Positions 9,322 to 16,688 of a stretch of 64,000 nucleotides of DNA are shown here, piece by piece (the stretch's first letter is position 1; the number at the start of each line of letters is the position of its first letter). Location of the stretch: contig NC_017093.1 of NCBI RefSeq assembly GCF_000284295.1, forward strand, positions 6,262,001 to 6,326,000, given 5' to 3'. The notes under the pieces were generated by a model. That model saw only the letters and a program-made list of their open reading frames with translations. It did not search any database and was not told the origin of the DNA. Source of the stretch: Actinoplanes missouriensis 431. Lineage in GTDB: Bacteria; Actinomycetota; Actinomycetes; Mycobacteriales; Micromonosporaceae. The position numbers and the translations under genes were made by a program.

Positions 9322-10648
9322 CTAGGGGTCTCTCCTCCGGGTATCGGTAGAGCCGGCGCCGGGTGTTCAGCGCGATCGCGGTGCCGACCGCGATCGTGCC
9401 GACCCGGCCCACGAACATCAGGACGACCAGGACGACCTGCGCCGACGCCGGCAGGCTGCCGGTGACGCCGGTGCTCAGCCCGACCGTCGCGAACGCCGAG
9501 GTGACCTCGAACAGCACCCGGTCGAACGGGATGTCCTCGGTCAGCGCGTCCAGCACGACGGTACCGGTCGCCACCAGCGCGACGCCCATCAGCGCCACCG
9601 TGATCGCCTGCCGCTGAGTCTCCTCGGCGATCCGGCGGTTGCGGACCACCACGTCCGGCTCGCCCCGGATCTCCGCCCAGATCACGTAGGCGAGCAGCAG
9701 GAACGTGGTGAGCTTGATGCCGCCCGCGGTGCTCGCGCTGCCGCCGCCGATGAACATCAGCCCGGTGGTGGTCGCGATCGTCTCGCTGTTCAGCTGCCCC
9801 AGGTCGACCGTGTTGAAGCCGCCCGACCGGGTCATGATGTCCTGGGTGAAAGCGGTCAGCACCTTGGCCGGGGTGCCGAGCGGGCCGAGCGTCCCCGGGT
9901 TGCGCCACTCGAAGATCAGGAACGTGAGGAAGCCGAAGACGGTGAGCAGCAGGCTGCCGGCGACGGTCAGGAACGTGTGGGTCGACCAGCACTTCGGGGT
10001 GCGCCACTCACGGGCCAGCTCGAACAGCACCGGGAAGCCGATCGAACCGGCCAGCACGCCGAACGCGAGCGGCAGGCAGATCCACGGGTCGGTGACGAAC
10101 CGGACCAGGCTGTCGGGGTAGAGCGCGAATCCGGCGTTGTTGAAGGCCTGCACGGCGTGGAAGACGGCGTACCAGAGGGCGCGGCCGGGCGGATACCCGT
10201 ACCCCAGCCAGAAACGCAGGGTGAGCACGACGGCGATGGCGCCTTCGCAGATGACCATGACCAATGCCACCCGGCGCAGGACGGCGGCGATGTTTCCGCC
10301 GGAGAGGCCGGCGCTCTCGGCCTGCGCCATCAGGCGCCCGCGCAGACCGAGCCGGCGGGAGACCAGCAGGCTGAGCAGCGTCGCCAGGGTCATGATGCCG
10401 AAACCGCCGATCTGCGACAGCACGGTCAGCAGCACATGGCCGAACGTGCTCCAGTAGGTCGGGGTGTCCACGACGGACAGGCCGGTGACGCAGACCGCCG
10501 AGGCGGCGGTGAAGAGCGCGGTCACCAGCGGGGCGTGACCCGGCTCGGCGCGCGCGGCAGGCAGCATCATCAGGGCCGTGCCCACCGCTATCGCGCCGAG
10601 GAACGCGAGGGGGACGATCCGAGCCGGATGCTGCCAGGGTGATCGCAC
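9314..10648 (-). CDS. trkH: Potassium transporter TrkH/KtrB
   Basis: Ion-conducting membrane subunit of a Trk/Ktr potassium uptake system, about 444 residues. Four pore repeats are visible, each with a filter-like glycine: CVTGLSV, FNNAGFA, TRSGGFN and FATVGLS. GTG 10648 is preferred because the protein then begins next to the conserved HPARIVPLAFL segment. ATG 10723 also opens the frame, but its first codons would be formed by a perfect inverted repeat (10698-10720) that looks regulatory. No Shine-Dalgarno site precedes the GTG, but GATAAT lies 6 bases upstream, so a leaderless mRNA is possible. trkA follows with an 8-base overlap. Confidence 0.93.
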   Translation of the reverse strand: MRSPWQHPARIVPLAFLGAIAVGTALMMLPAARAEPGHAPLVTALFTAASAVCVTGLSVVDTPTYWSTFGHVLLTVLSQIGGFGIMTLATLLSLLVSRRLGLRGRLMAQAESAGLSGGNIAAVLRRVALVMVICEGAIAVVLTLRFWLGYGYPPGRALWYAVFHAVQAFNNAGFALYPDSLVRFVTDPWICLPLAFGVLAGSIGFPVLFELAREWRTPKCWSTHTFLTVAGSLLLTVFGFLTFLIFEWRNPGTLGPLGTPAKVLTAFTQDIMTRSGGFNTVDLGQLNSETIATTTGLMFIGGGSASTAGGIKLTTFLLLAYVIWAEIRGEPDVVVRNRRIAEETQRQAITVALMGVALVATGTVVLDALTEDIPFDRVLFEVTSAFATVGLSTGVTGSLPASAQVVLVVLMFVGRVGTIAVGTAIALNTRRRLYRYPEERPLVG

Positions 10649-10697
10649 CCGGAGATTATCGCCGGTGTGCCGCCCGGACGCCGGGTGGCCTACCGGT

Positions 10698-10720
10698 TTG
10701 TTGCAGAAATCCTGCAACAA
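10698..10720. promoter_or_regulatory. Perfect 9-bp inverted repeat upstream of trkH
   Basis: TTGTTGCAG and CTGCAACAA are separated by five bases (AAATC), giving an exact dyad in the gap between the divergent trkH and pectate lyase genes. It could be an operator for either gene. It overlaps the alternative upstream start of trkH, which argues against that start. Confidence 0.5.
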
Positions 10721-10785
10721 CATTTCTCTTCACATCTATGGACGCCTATGTTTTTCTAGCACTCGGGAGCGCCCCCCATCCCCAA

Positions 10786-10809
10786 GATCCGCATTCCCCC
10801 ATGCGGATC
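10786..10809 (+). promoter_or_regulatory. Hairpin in the pectate lyase leader
   Basis: GATCCGCAT and ATGCGGATC form a perfect 9-bp stem with a six-base loop. It lies 24 bases before the pectate lyase start and just upstream of its ribosome site (GGAG at 10823-10826). It could stabilise the mRNA 5' end or act as an operator. Confidence 0.45.
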
Positions 10810-10832
10810 ACGCTTTAGAAATGGAGCAGAAA

Positions 10833-11792
10833 ATGCCTGGCCGAATCTCTCGGTTCACGCTCGCGGCCGCACTGCCACTCGCCCTCGTCACCGGGGCCGG
10901 CGCCGCCTCCGCCGCACCCGTGCAGACGCTCGCCATCACCGACCTGGTCGGGTGGGCCACCCAGAACGGCGGCACCACCGGCGGCGGCAGCGCCGCGACC
11001 ACGACCGTGACCAGCGCATCCGCCCTCACGACGGCGCTGGGGTCGACATCGGCGGCCACCATCCGGGTGTCCGGCACGATCAACTGCAGCGGCATGCTCC
11101 GGGTCCGGAGCAACAAGACGATCATCGGTAACGCCGGCGCCGCGATCGTCGGTTGCGGATTCAACATCAACGGCGACCGGAACGTCGTCATCCGTAACCT
11201 CTCTTTCCGGAATTGGAACGACGACGCGATCAACGTGCAGGAGTCGGCCACCAACATCTGGATCGATCACAATAGTTTCAGCAACGGGTACGACGGCGCG
11301 GTCGACATCAAACGCGGCTCGGATTTCATCACCGTCTCGTGGAACCGGGTATTCAACCACGACAAATCGATGCTGCTCGGCCACAGCGACAGCAACGCGA
11401 GTCAGGACACCGGCCACCTGCGCGTGACGTACCACCACAACTGGTTCGACGCGTCGACGCAGCGGCATCCGCGGGTCCGTTTCGGGAACCCGGTGCACGT
11501 CTACAACAACTACTACTACAACAACTCCGGGTACGGAGTGGCGTCCACCGAGGGCGCCGGGGTGCTCGTGGAGGCGAACTCGTTCGAGGGCGTGGACGAT
11601 CCGTACCACCTGGGTGAAGGGTCGTCGGATGCGGGGACGCTGGTGGCGCGGAACAATCTGCTGGTCAACTCGGGGAGCGGGCAGACCGGCGGGTCGGTGA
11701 AGTCGATTCCGTACTCGTACACCGCCGACGCCGCGTCCAGTGTGAAGTCCATCGTGACCGCTAATGCGGGCGCCGGCCGGATCAGTCTCTGA
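10833..11792 (+). CDS. Secreted pectate lyase, PL1 family
   Basis: An extracellular pectate lyase of polysaccharide lyase family 1, 319 residues, cleaving polygalacturonate by beta-elimination with Ca2+. ATG 10833 is chosen because GGAG lies six bases upstream; it gives a Sec signal peptide ending ...GAASA. The beta-helix shows family motifs: WIDHNSFS, DGAVDIKRGSDFITVSW (calcium site) and RHPRVR, which contains the catalytic arginine. The chain ends with the parallel beta-helix and has no carbohydrate-binding module. It is consistent with a plant-litter or soil lifestyle. Confidence 0.95.
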   Translation: MPGRISRFTLAAALPLALVTGAGAASAAPVQTLAITDLVGWATQNGGTTGGGSAATTTVTSASALTTALGSTSAATIRVSGTINCSGMLRVRSNKTIIGNAGAAIVGCGFNINGDRNVVIRNLSFRNWNDDAINVQESATNIWIDHNSFSNGYDGAVDIKRGSDFITVSWNRVFNHDKSMLLGHSDSNASQDTGHLRVTYHHNWFDASTQRHPRVRFGNPVHVYNNYYYNNSGYGVASTEGAGVLVEANSFEGVDDPYHLGEGSSDAGTLVARNNLLVNSGSGQTGGSVKSIPYSYTADAASSVKSIVTANAGAGRISL

Positions 11793-11904
11793 TCCCGTTC
11801 CCCCTGGTGAGCGGGCGTCCCTGGGCGGGCGTCCGCTCTCCGGTCGTGCCCGTCGTTTCGCCGGCCGGCACGGTCTTGTCGTACCCGGGCGGTAGCTTGC
11901 CGGG

Positions 11905-12534
11905 GTGACGCCGATCGACGCCGGCCGGTTCGCCGGTCTTCTGCACGCCTACGGCCAGGCCACTGACACGCCGGCCCATCTCGACGCGCTCGCCGGCGGT
12001 GATCCGGCCGCTCTCGACGCCGCCGTCCATCACCTGTGGTCGGCGATCATCCATCAGGGCACACCGTGGACCGCCACCGCGCCCGCCGCCCTGGTGGTCG
12101 CGGCGCTGGTCGGCGACTCCTGGATGTCCGGTCCCGCCAGAGCCGGCCTCCGCGCCGATCTGCTCGGCTTCCTCGCCGAGGTCGCCGAGGCCGGGATGCC
12201 GTTCCCCGAGCTGACCGACCTCGAGCCGCCGCCCGGCTTCGATCTGGACGCCGTGGTGGCGCAGGCCGTGGCCGAGGACGAGGACCGCGCCGCCTCCGAC
12301 CGCCTCACTTCCCCGCCACCACCGCCATCACCCCGCCCTGCCGCCGCGGGGAGGGCGGCGCGGGGCGGACGCTCACCTGGCGAACGCGCACGGGCAGACA
12401 CTCCCGCGGAGCGAACACTCGCGCGGGGCGGGGCCGGCGAAGCTCCCTGGGCCGGCGGAAGCCCTCCAACCATCTACCGGCAGCGGGCCTGCAGGCGCGC
12501 GAAGAACATCGTCAAGCTGCCCCGCGCCCCCTGA
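11905..12534 (+). CDS. Hypothetical protein, helical N-terminal half
   Basis: I do not recognise a named family. The first 130 residues look like a real globular alpha-helical protein; the segment HHLWSAIIHQGTPWTAT resembles actinobacterial HEAT-like proteins of unknown role. From about residue 130 the sequence becomes Pro/Arg/Ala-rich and low in complexity. Its last 61 bases are antisense to the end of the DUF5947 gene. The C-terminal third may therefore be a non-conserved read-through, or the true stop may have been lost. GTG start with a GC-rich region upstream; no clear ribosome site. Confidence 0.55.
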   Translation: MTPIDAGRFAGLLHAYGQATDTPAHLDALAGGDPAALDAAVHHLWSAIIHQGTPWTATAPAALVVAALVGDSWMSGPARAGLRADLLGFLAEVAEAGMPFPELTDLEPPPGFDLDAVVAQAVAEDEDRAASDRLTSPPPPPSPRPAAAGRAARGGRSPGERARADTPAERTLARGGAGEAPWAGGSPPTIYRQRACRRAKNIVKLPRAP

Positions 12535-13112
12535 CCCCCGTCGAATCCGCGCCAACTGCTCCGCAGCAGGGCCGCCAGTTCGTAACACGCGTCGATCGGC
12601 ACCAGGAAGCAACCCGCGCGCCGCACCACCAGCGCCTCCACCCCGGGACTCAGCGCCGCGAACGCCGGATGCCGAGCCACCAGACGGTCCCACACCGCAC
12701 CCGGCAGTTCCGACTCGACAGCGCCGCCGGGCCCCGGCCCGCACACGACCAGACCCTGCCCGACCCGGGTGACGATCGCCAACCCGGCCGGCACCCGCAG
12801 ATCGTCCCACGTCTCCTGCGCCGCCACCTCGCCGGGAAACTCCAGGTAACGATCGGGGACGGGCCGGATCCGATCATCGGAGGCGGGACGCGCGTGACAA
12901 CCCGGGCAGCCGCACACCAGGGCCCGCCGCGACTCGTCCAGCAGATGCCGGTGCCGCGAGCTGATCACCGCCGAGCAGATGCCGCACCGCGGACCGTCCG
13001 GCACCCGGGCATCCCAGCGACGAACAGTTCCCCGGACGACGCCCCCGCGCGAGGCACCTCCGCGCCAAGCACCCCTGCGTGAACCAGCCCGACGCGACAC
13101 CAGCACGGCCAT
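12474..13112 (-). CDS. DUF5947 family protein
   Basis: A 212-residue protein matching, from memory, the DUF5947 family that usually sits in actinobacterial [NiFe]-hydrogenase clusters. Diagnostic features are a zinc-ribbon-like CGIC ... CGCPGC pair around HRHLLD, the central GLAIVTRVGQG, a GGAVESELP segment, VEALVVRR, and the C-terminal FLVPIDACYELAALLR and WRGFDGG. ATG 13112 has GGGAGG about five bases upstream; ATG 13142 lacks one. No hydrogenase gene is nearby, so this copy is an orphan and its function is unknown. Confidence 0.8.
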   Translation of the reverse strand: MAVLVSRRAGSRRGAWRGGASRGGVVRGTVRRWDARVPDGPRCGICSAVISSRHRHLLDESRRALVCGCPGCHARPASDDRIRPVPDRYLEFPGEVAAQETWDDLRVPAGLAIVTRVGQGLVVCGPGPGGAVESELPGAVWDRLVARHPAFAALSPGVEALVVRRAGCFLVPIDACYELAALLRSSWRGFDGGQGARGSLTMFFARLQARCR

Positions 13113-13375
13113 CGAGACCTCCCGAGCGCCAATGAGGCTCACAGGTTAAACGCCTGCCAGCGGCACCCCACAAGCCCGAACACCCCATGGAGTGCTCGCC
13201 GTTGAAAGAGTTTTCATAGCACCCGAATGTGGCGTAGAGGTTGCACATTGACGCAGCTCACGAACGCCTTGCACATCCACACCCGGACATACCACTGTGG
13301 ATGCAGACGGCCCGCTGCGGACCGAGACGCGGCAAGAAGTTTCAGATTTTGCGGCCGTCATGAGAAGGGAGCATC

Positions 13376-13819
13376 ATGCGTACGAAGCAGATCCTGGCCC
13401 TGGGCGCCCTCGCCGGCGTCCTCGCCGCCCCGGCCCTCGCCACCCCGGTTCTGGCCGCGCCGGAGCAGGTGGAGAAGCAGGCGGTGAGCGCCGCCGACGT
13501 CGTCCCGATCGCCGCGACGTTCAACGTGGTCGCCGGCTTCACGTCCTACGGCCAGAACGTCTACGTGGTCGGCAGCATCCCCGAGCTCGGCTCGTGGGAC
13601 CCGGCGAAGGCCGTCCCGCTGACCACGACGAGCAGCACGTTCCCGAACTGGACCGGTGGGGTGGCGCTGCCCGCGAACACCTACGCCGAGTTCCAGTACA
13701 TCGTGAAGAACCCGAACGGCACCGTCGCCCGCTGGGAGAAGGGCTACCGGCAGAACCGCTCCACGATCACCCCGCCGACCGGCACCTACATCACCCACGA
13801 CACGTTCGGCGGTTACTGA
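13376..13819 (+). CDS. Secreted stand-alone starch-binding (CBM20) protein
   Basis: A 147-residue exported protein made of a signal peptide (cleavage near ...PVLAAPEQ) and a single carbohydrate-binding module of family 20. CBM20 features are YGQNVYVVGSIPELGSWDP, a conserved W in FPNWTGGV, EFQYIVK and RWEKGYRQNRS, the last carrying a starch-site tryptophan. AAGGGAG precedes the ATG by five bases. There is no catalytic domain. The protein may tether or disrupt starch granules, or be the remnant of an amylase. A strong hairpin follows its stop. Confidence 0.9.
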   Translation: MRTKQILALGALAGVLAAPALATPVLAAPEQVEKQAVSAADVVPIAATFNVVAGFTSYGQNVYVVGSIPELGSWDPAKAVPLTTTSSTFPNWTGGVALPANTYAEFQYIVKNPNGTVARWEKGYRQNRSTITPPTGTYITHDTFGGY

Positions 13820-13857
13820 TCGGCACGAGCGGTTGATGATCACCAAAGACGCGTAGG

Positions 13858-13892
13858 GCGCCGAGGGATATGGCCTAGATATCCCTCGGCGC
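13858..13892. terminator. 14-bp perfect hairpin after the CBM20 gene
   Basis: GCGCCGAGGGATAT and ATATCCCTCGGCGC flank a seven-base loop. It lies 38 bases after the CBM20 stop and directly before an ATG that opens the NACHT frame. It is best read as a terminator, which favours a downstream start for the NACHT gene. Confidence 0.75.
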
Positions 13893-13924
13893 ATGATCAT
13901 CGTATCGGCAGTGCGGTCCGTCCC

Positions 13925-13930
13925 TATAGT
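13925..13930 (+). promoter_or_regulatory. Candidate -10 box of a leaderless NACHT transcript
   Basis: TATAGT ends seven bases before the GTG at 13938. No ribosome site is present, so transcription probably starts at or next to the start codon. Confidence 0.45.
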
Positions 13931-13937
13931 TCAGTTC

Positions 13938-16685
13938 GTGGCTCAGGGTCTGTCCTACAACGATGCGCTCAAACTGCTCGGCGGCTCCGGCCCGCTCGCG
14001 AAAGCCGCCGACAACGTGCTGGGCGGCGCGCTCTCCGTCGCCACGGCCGGCGGCAGCGACGCGGCGATCAGCCTCTTCGACGCGAAGACCGAGGTGGTCC
14101 GGCTGGGACGCCTGGTCACCCAGAAAATCACCGATCTGGTACGGGGCCAGAGCCGCTACAACCGCAGCCAGCGCCTCCACGCCGCGCACAGCGTCCTGGT
14201 CGTCACCGCCTTCTTCGAGACTCTCGACACCGACCAGAGCCGGGACGACCAGCTGGCCGCGGTGGCGTCCGCACCGGGCACCTGGATCGAGCAGCTCCTC
14301 ACCGCCACGATCCCGGCACCCGGCCCGGACGTCCCCTTCGACGCCCTGCTCACCCGGCTGCGGGACTGGTTCACCCGGCACGCCGACGACCGGATCGCCG
14401 GCGCGGCTCTCGCCCGCTACCAGGAGCACGTCCGTGCCCTGATGACCGAGGTCCCGGAGTTCGCGATCTGGATGCGCCAGCAGGAGGACCGGGCCGTCTC
14501 CCGCGGGCTGGAGGCGCTGGAGGCCACCCTGCTGCGGGTCACCTCGCACCGCGACCCGGTCCGCCACCGCGCGGCGCTGGCTCTCACCTACCGCGCCGGC
14601 CTGGGCAGCCCGGTCCTCGGCGGGGACTCGGGCGACCTGACTCTGCCGAGCCTCGGTACCGCGTACCTGGATCCGCGCTTCCGGGTGAAACCCGGCGGTC
14701 CCGGCGCCCGGCCGGCGGAGGACGGCTGGTGGGACACCGCTGTGCGCGACGATTTCGCCGAACTCCTCGCGGTGTACCTGACGACGCCGCAGGCCGCCGT
14801 CGCTCCGATGCTGCTGCTCGGCCAGCCCGGCGCCGGCAAGAGCGCGCTCACCCGGATCCTCGCGGCGCGTCTGCCCGCCGCCGACTATCTCGTGGTCCGG
14901 GTGGTGCTGCGCGAGGTGCCCGCCGAGTCCCCGATCCAGGACCAGGTCGAGGCGGCGCTGCGCAGCGCCATCGGCGAGACCGTGGCCTGGGCGGATCTCG
15001 CCGGCGACGCGGGCGGCGCGATGCCGGTGATCCTGCTCGACGGTTTCGACGAGCTGCTGCAGGCCACCGGCGTGCACCAGTCGGACTATCTGCAGCGGGT
15101 CGCCGAGTTCCAGCAGCGCGAGGCGGTGCTCGGCCGCCCGGTCGCGGTGATGGTGACCAGCCGGGTCGCGGTCGCCGACCGGGCGCGGATGCCGGCCGGC
15201 AGTCTCGCGGTCCGCCTGGAGCCGTTCGCCGAGCCGCAACTCGAGCGCTGGGTCGCCACCTGGAACCACGCCAACGCCGCGTACTGGGAGGTGACCGGCC
15301 GCCGCCCGCTCACCCTCGACGTGCTGAAACGCTATCCGGACCTGGCCGGGCAGCCGCTGCTGCTGCTGATGCTGGCGATCTACGACGCGGACGCCAACGC
15401 GCTGCAGCGGGACGGCGACGAACTGGGCGCCGGTGAGCTCTACGAGCGCCTGCTGCACTCGTTCGCCGAGCGGGAGGTCCGCCGGATTCACGCCGGGCGC
15501 CCGGACTCCTCGCTGCCCGAGCTGATCGAGGACGAGCTGCTGCGTCTCTCCGTGGTGGCGTTCGCGATGTTCCACCGCGGGCGCCTCTGGGTGACGACCG
15601 CCGAGCTGGACAACGACCTCGCCGGGCTCGGGCTGCGGCCCCGGCGGGAGACCGGCGAGGGGTTCCGCAGCCCGCTCACCGCGGGCCAGGAGGTGGTCGG
15701 GCGCTTCTTCTTCATCCAGCGCGCGCAGGCCCGTCAAGACGATCAAACCCTGCAGACGTACGAGTTCCTGCACGCCACTTTCGGTGAATACCTCGTGGCC
15801 CGGCTCGTGGTGCAGGCCCTCGCCGACGCCGCGGCACGCGCGAAGGCCCGCACTCTCAGTCTCGGCGCCGGAACCGAGGACGATCTGCTGCAGTCGCTGC
15901 TGGGATACACGCCGCTCAGCGCCCGCGCGACGGTCCTGCCGTTCGTCGCTGAGCTGCTGACCAGGCATCCCGACGTCGGCGAGTGGCTGATCGGCCGCCT
16001 GCGGGTGGCGGTGACCCGGCCGGCCTACCAGCCGCGTTCCTATCAGCCGATCGAGAAGCGCGTCGACTATTGGATGTCGACGTACTCGTTCAACCTGGCC
16101 CTGCTGGTCCTGGCCGCCGGGCACGAGGTGCGGGCCTCCGAGCTCTTCCGGTACGCGAAGAGGCCGGCGACGTGGCTGCGGGACACCGCGCTGCAGTGGC
16201 GTGCCGCGGTACCGGCCAACATGTTCCTGGAGGCCATGAAGTCGGTCGGCGTCATCCGGACCTGGACTGGCGACGGCCGCCGGGACCTGGTCCTGACCGG
16301 CACGCCGCACGAGGTGGCGCCGCCGGTCGAAATTCTCTGGTCGCAGGACTACGGGATGGTCCGGGACTCCGGCGTCACCCGCCACGACCTGCCGCTGAAG
16401 GACGCCCTCACGTCGATGGATCTGAGCGGCGCGCTCAGCGACGACCTGCTGCGGCACGCGCTGCAGCCACTGCTGGACCGCATGCCGGAGGCCGTGGAGT
16501 GGGTCGTGACGGACGCGGAGGGACGGTCGGTGTCGATGGCACACCTCCTGATCGAGGTCCTGCTCGCGTCGGCCATGGAGAAGGACCCCGACGCGCTGCG
16601 GTCGATCCGCGAACGTGCCCTGACCCTGGCCCGCTCGGCGGAGTTCGGGTTCCTCGCCGACCATCTGCGGGGCCCTGAGGAGTAG
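13938..16685 (+). CDS. NACHT-type STAND NTPase
   Basis: A large signal-transducing NTPase of about 915 residues. The N-terminal 220 residues are alpha-helical and begin GLSYNDALKLLGGSG. They resemble a NACHT-associated N-terminal helical domain (NNH7-like, from memory). The NACHT core carries Walker A GQPGAGKSALT (about 295) and Walker B VILLDGFDELLQ (about 365-376), with the small-residue-then-D/E arrangement typical of NACHT. The C-terminal 400 residues are helical without clear repeats and would be the sensor. Such proteins act as intracellular sensors in antiphage or cell-suicide systems. GTG 13938 is preferred (TATAGT box seven bases upstream, no SD); ATG 13893 directly abuts a terminator-like hairpin. 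It ends three bases from the convergent caspase gene. Confidence 0.85.
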   Translation: MAQGLSYNDALKLLGGSGPLAKAADNVLGGALSVATAGGSDAAISLFDAKTEVVRLGRLVTQKITDLVRGQSRYNRSQRLHAAHSVLVVTAFFETLDTDQSRDDQLAAVASAPGTWIEQLLTATIPAPGPDVPFDALLTRLRDWFTRHADDRIAGAALARYQEHVRALMTEVPEFAIWMRQQEDRAVSRGLEALEATLLRVTSHRDPVRHRAALALTYRAGLGSPVLGGDSGDLTLPSLGTAYLDPRFRVKPGGPGARPAEDGWWDTAVRDDFAELLAVYLTTPQAAVAPMLLLGQPGAGKSALTRILAARLPAADYLVVRVVLREVPAESPIQDQVEAALRSAIGETVAWADLAGDAGGAMPVILLDGFDELLQATGVHQSDYLQRVAEFQQREAVLGRPVAVMVTSRVAVADRARMPAGSLAVRLEPFAEPQLERWVATWNHANAAYWEVTGRRPLTLDVLKRYPDLAGQPLLLLMLAIYDADANALQRDGDELGAGELYERLLHSFAEREVRRIHAGRPDSSLPELIEDELLRLSVVAFAMFHRGRLWVTTAELDNDLAGLGLRPRRETGEGFRSPLTAGQEVVGRFFFIQRAQARQDDQTLQTYEFLHATFGEYLVARLVVQALADAAARAKARTLSLGAGTEDDLLQSLLGYTPLSARATVLPFVAELLTRHPDVGEWLIGRLRVAVTRPAYQPRSYQPIEKRVDYWMSTYSFNLALLVLAAGHEVRASELFRYAKRPATWLRDTALQWRAAVPANMFLEAMKSVGVIRTWTGDGRRDLVLTGTPHEVAPPVEILWSQDYGMVRDSGVTRHDLPLKDALTSMDLSGALSDDLLRHALQPLLDRMPEAVEWVVTDAEGRSVSMAHLLIEVLLASAMEKDPDALRSIRERALTLARSAEFGFLADHLRGPEE

Positions 16686-16688
16686 CGA

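Noticed and set aside
12300..12534. A second gene in the Pro/Arg-rich tail of the 11905 protein
   Set aside because: No start with a ribosome site and no conserved-looking sequence; best treated as the tail of the same frame or as non-coding on that strand.
13875..16664. A 929-residue minus-strand frame across the NACHT gene
   Set aside because: It is the exact antisense shadow of the NTPase and has no recognisable domain.
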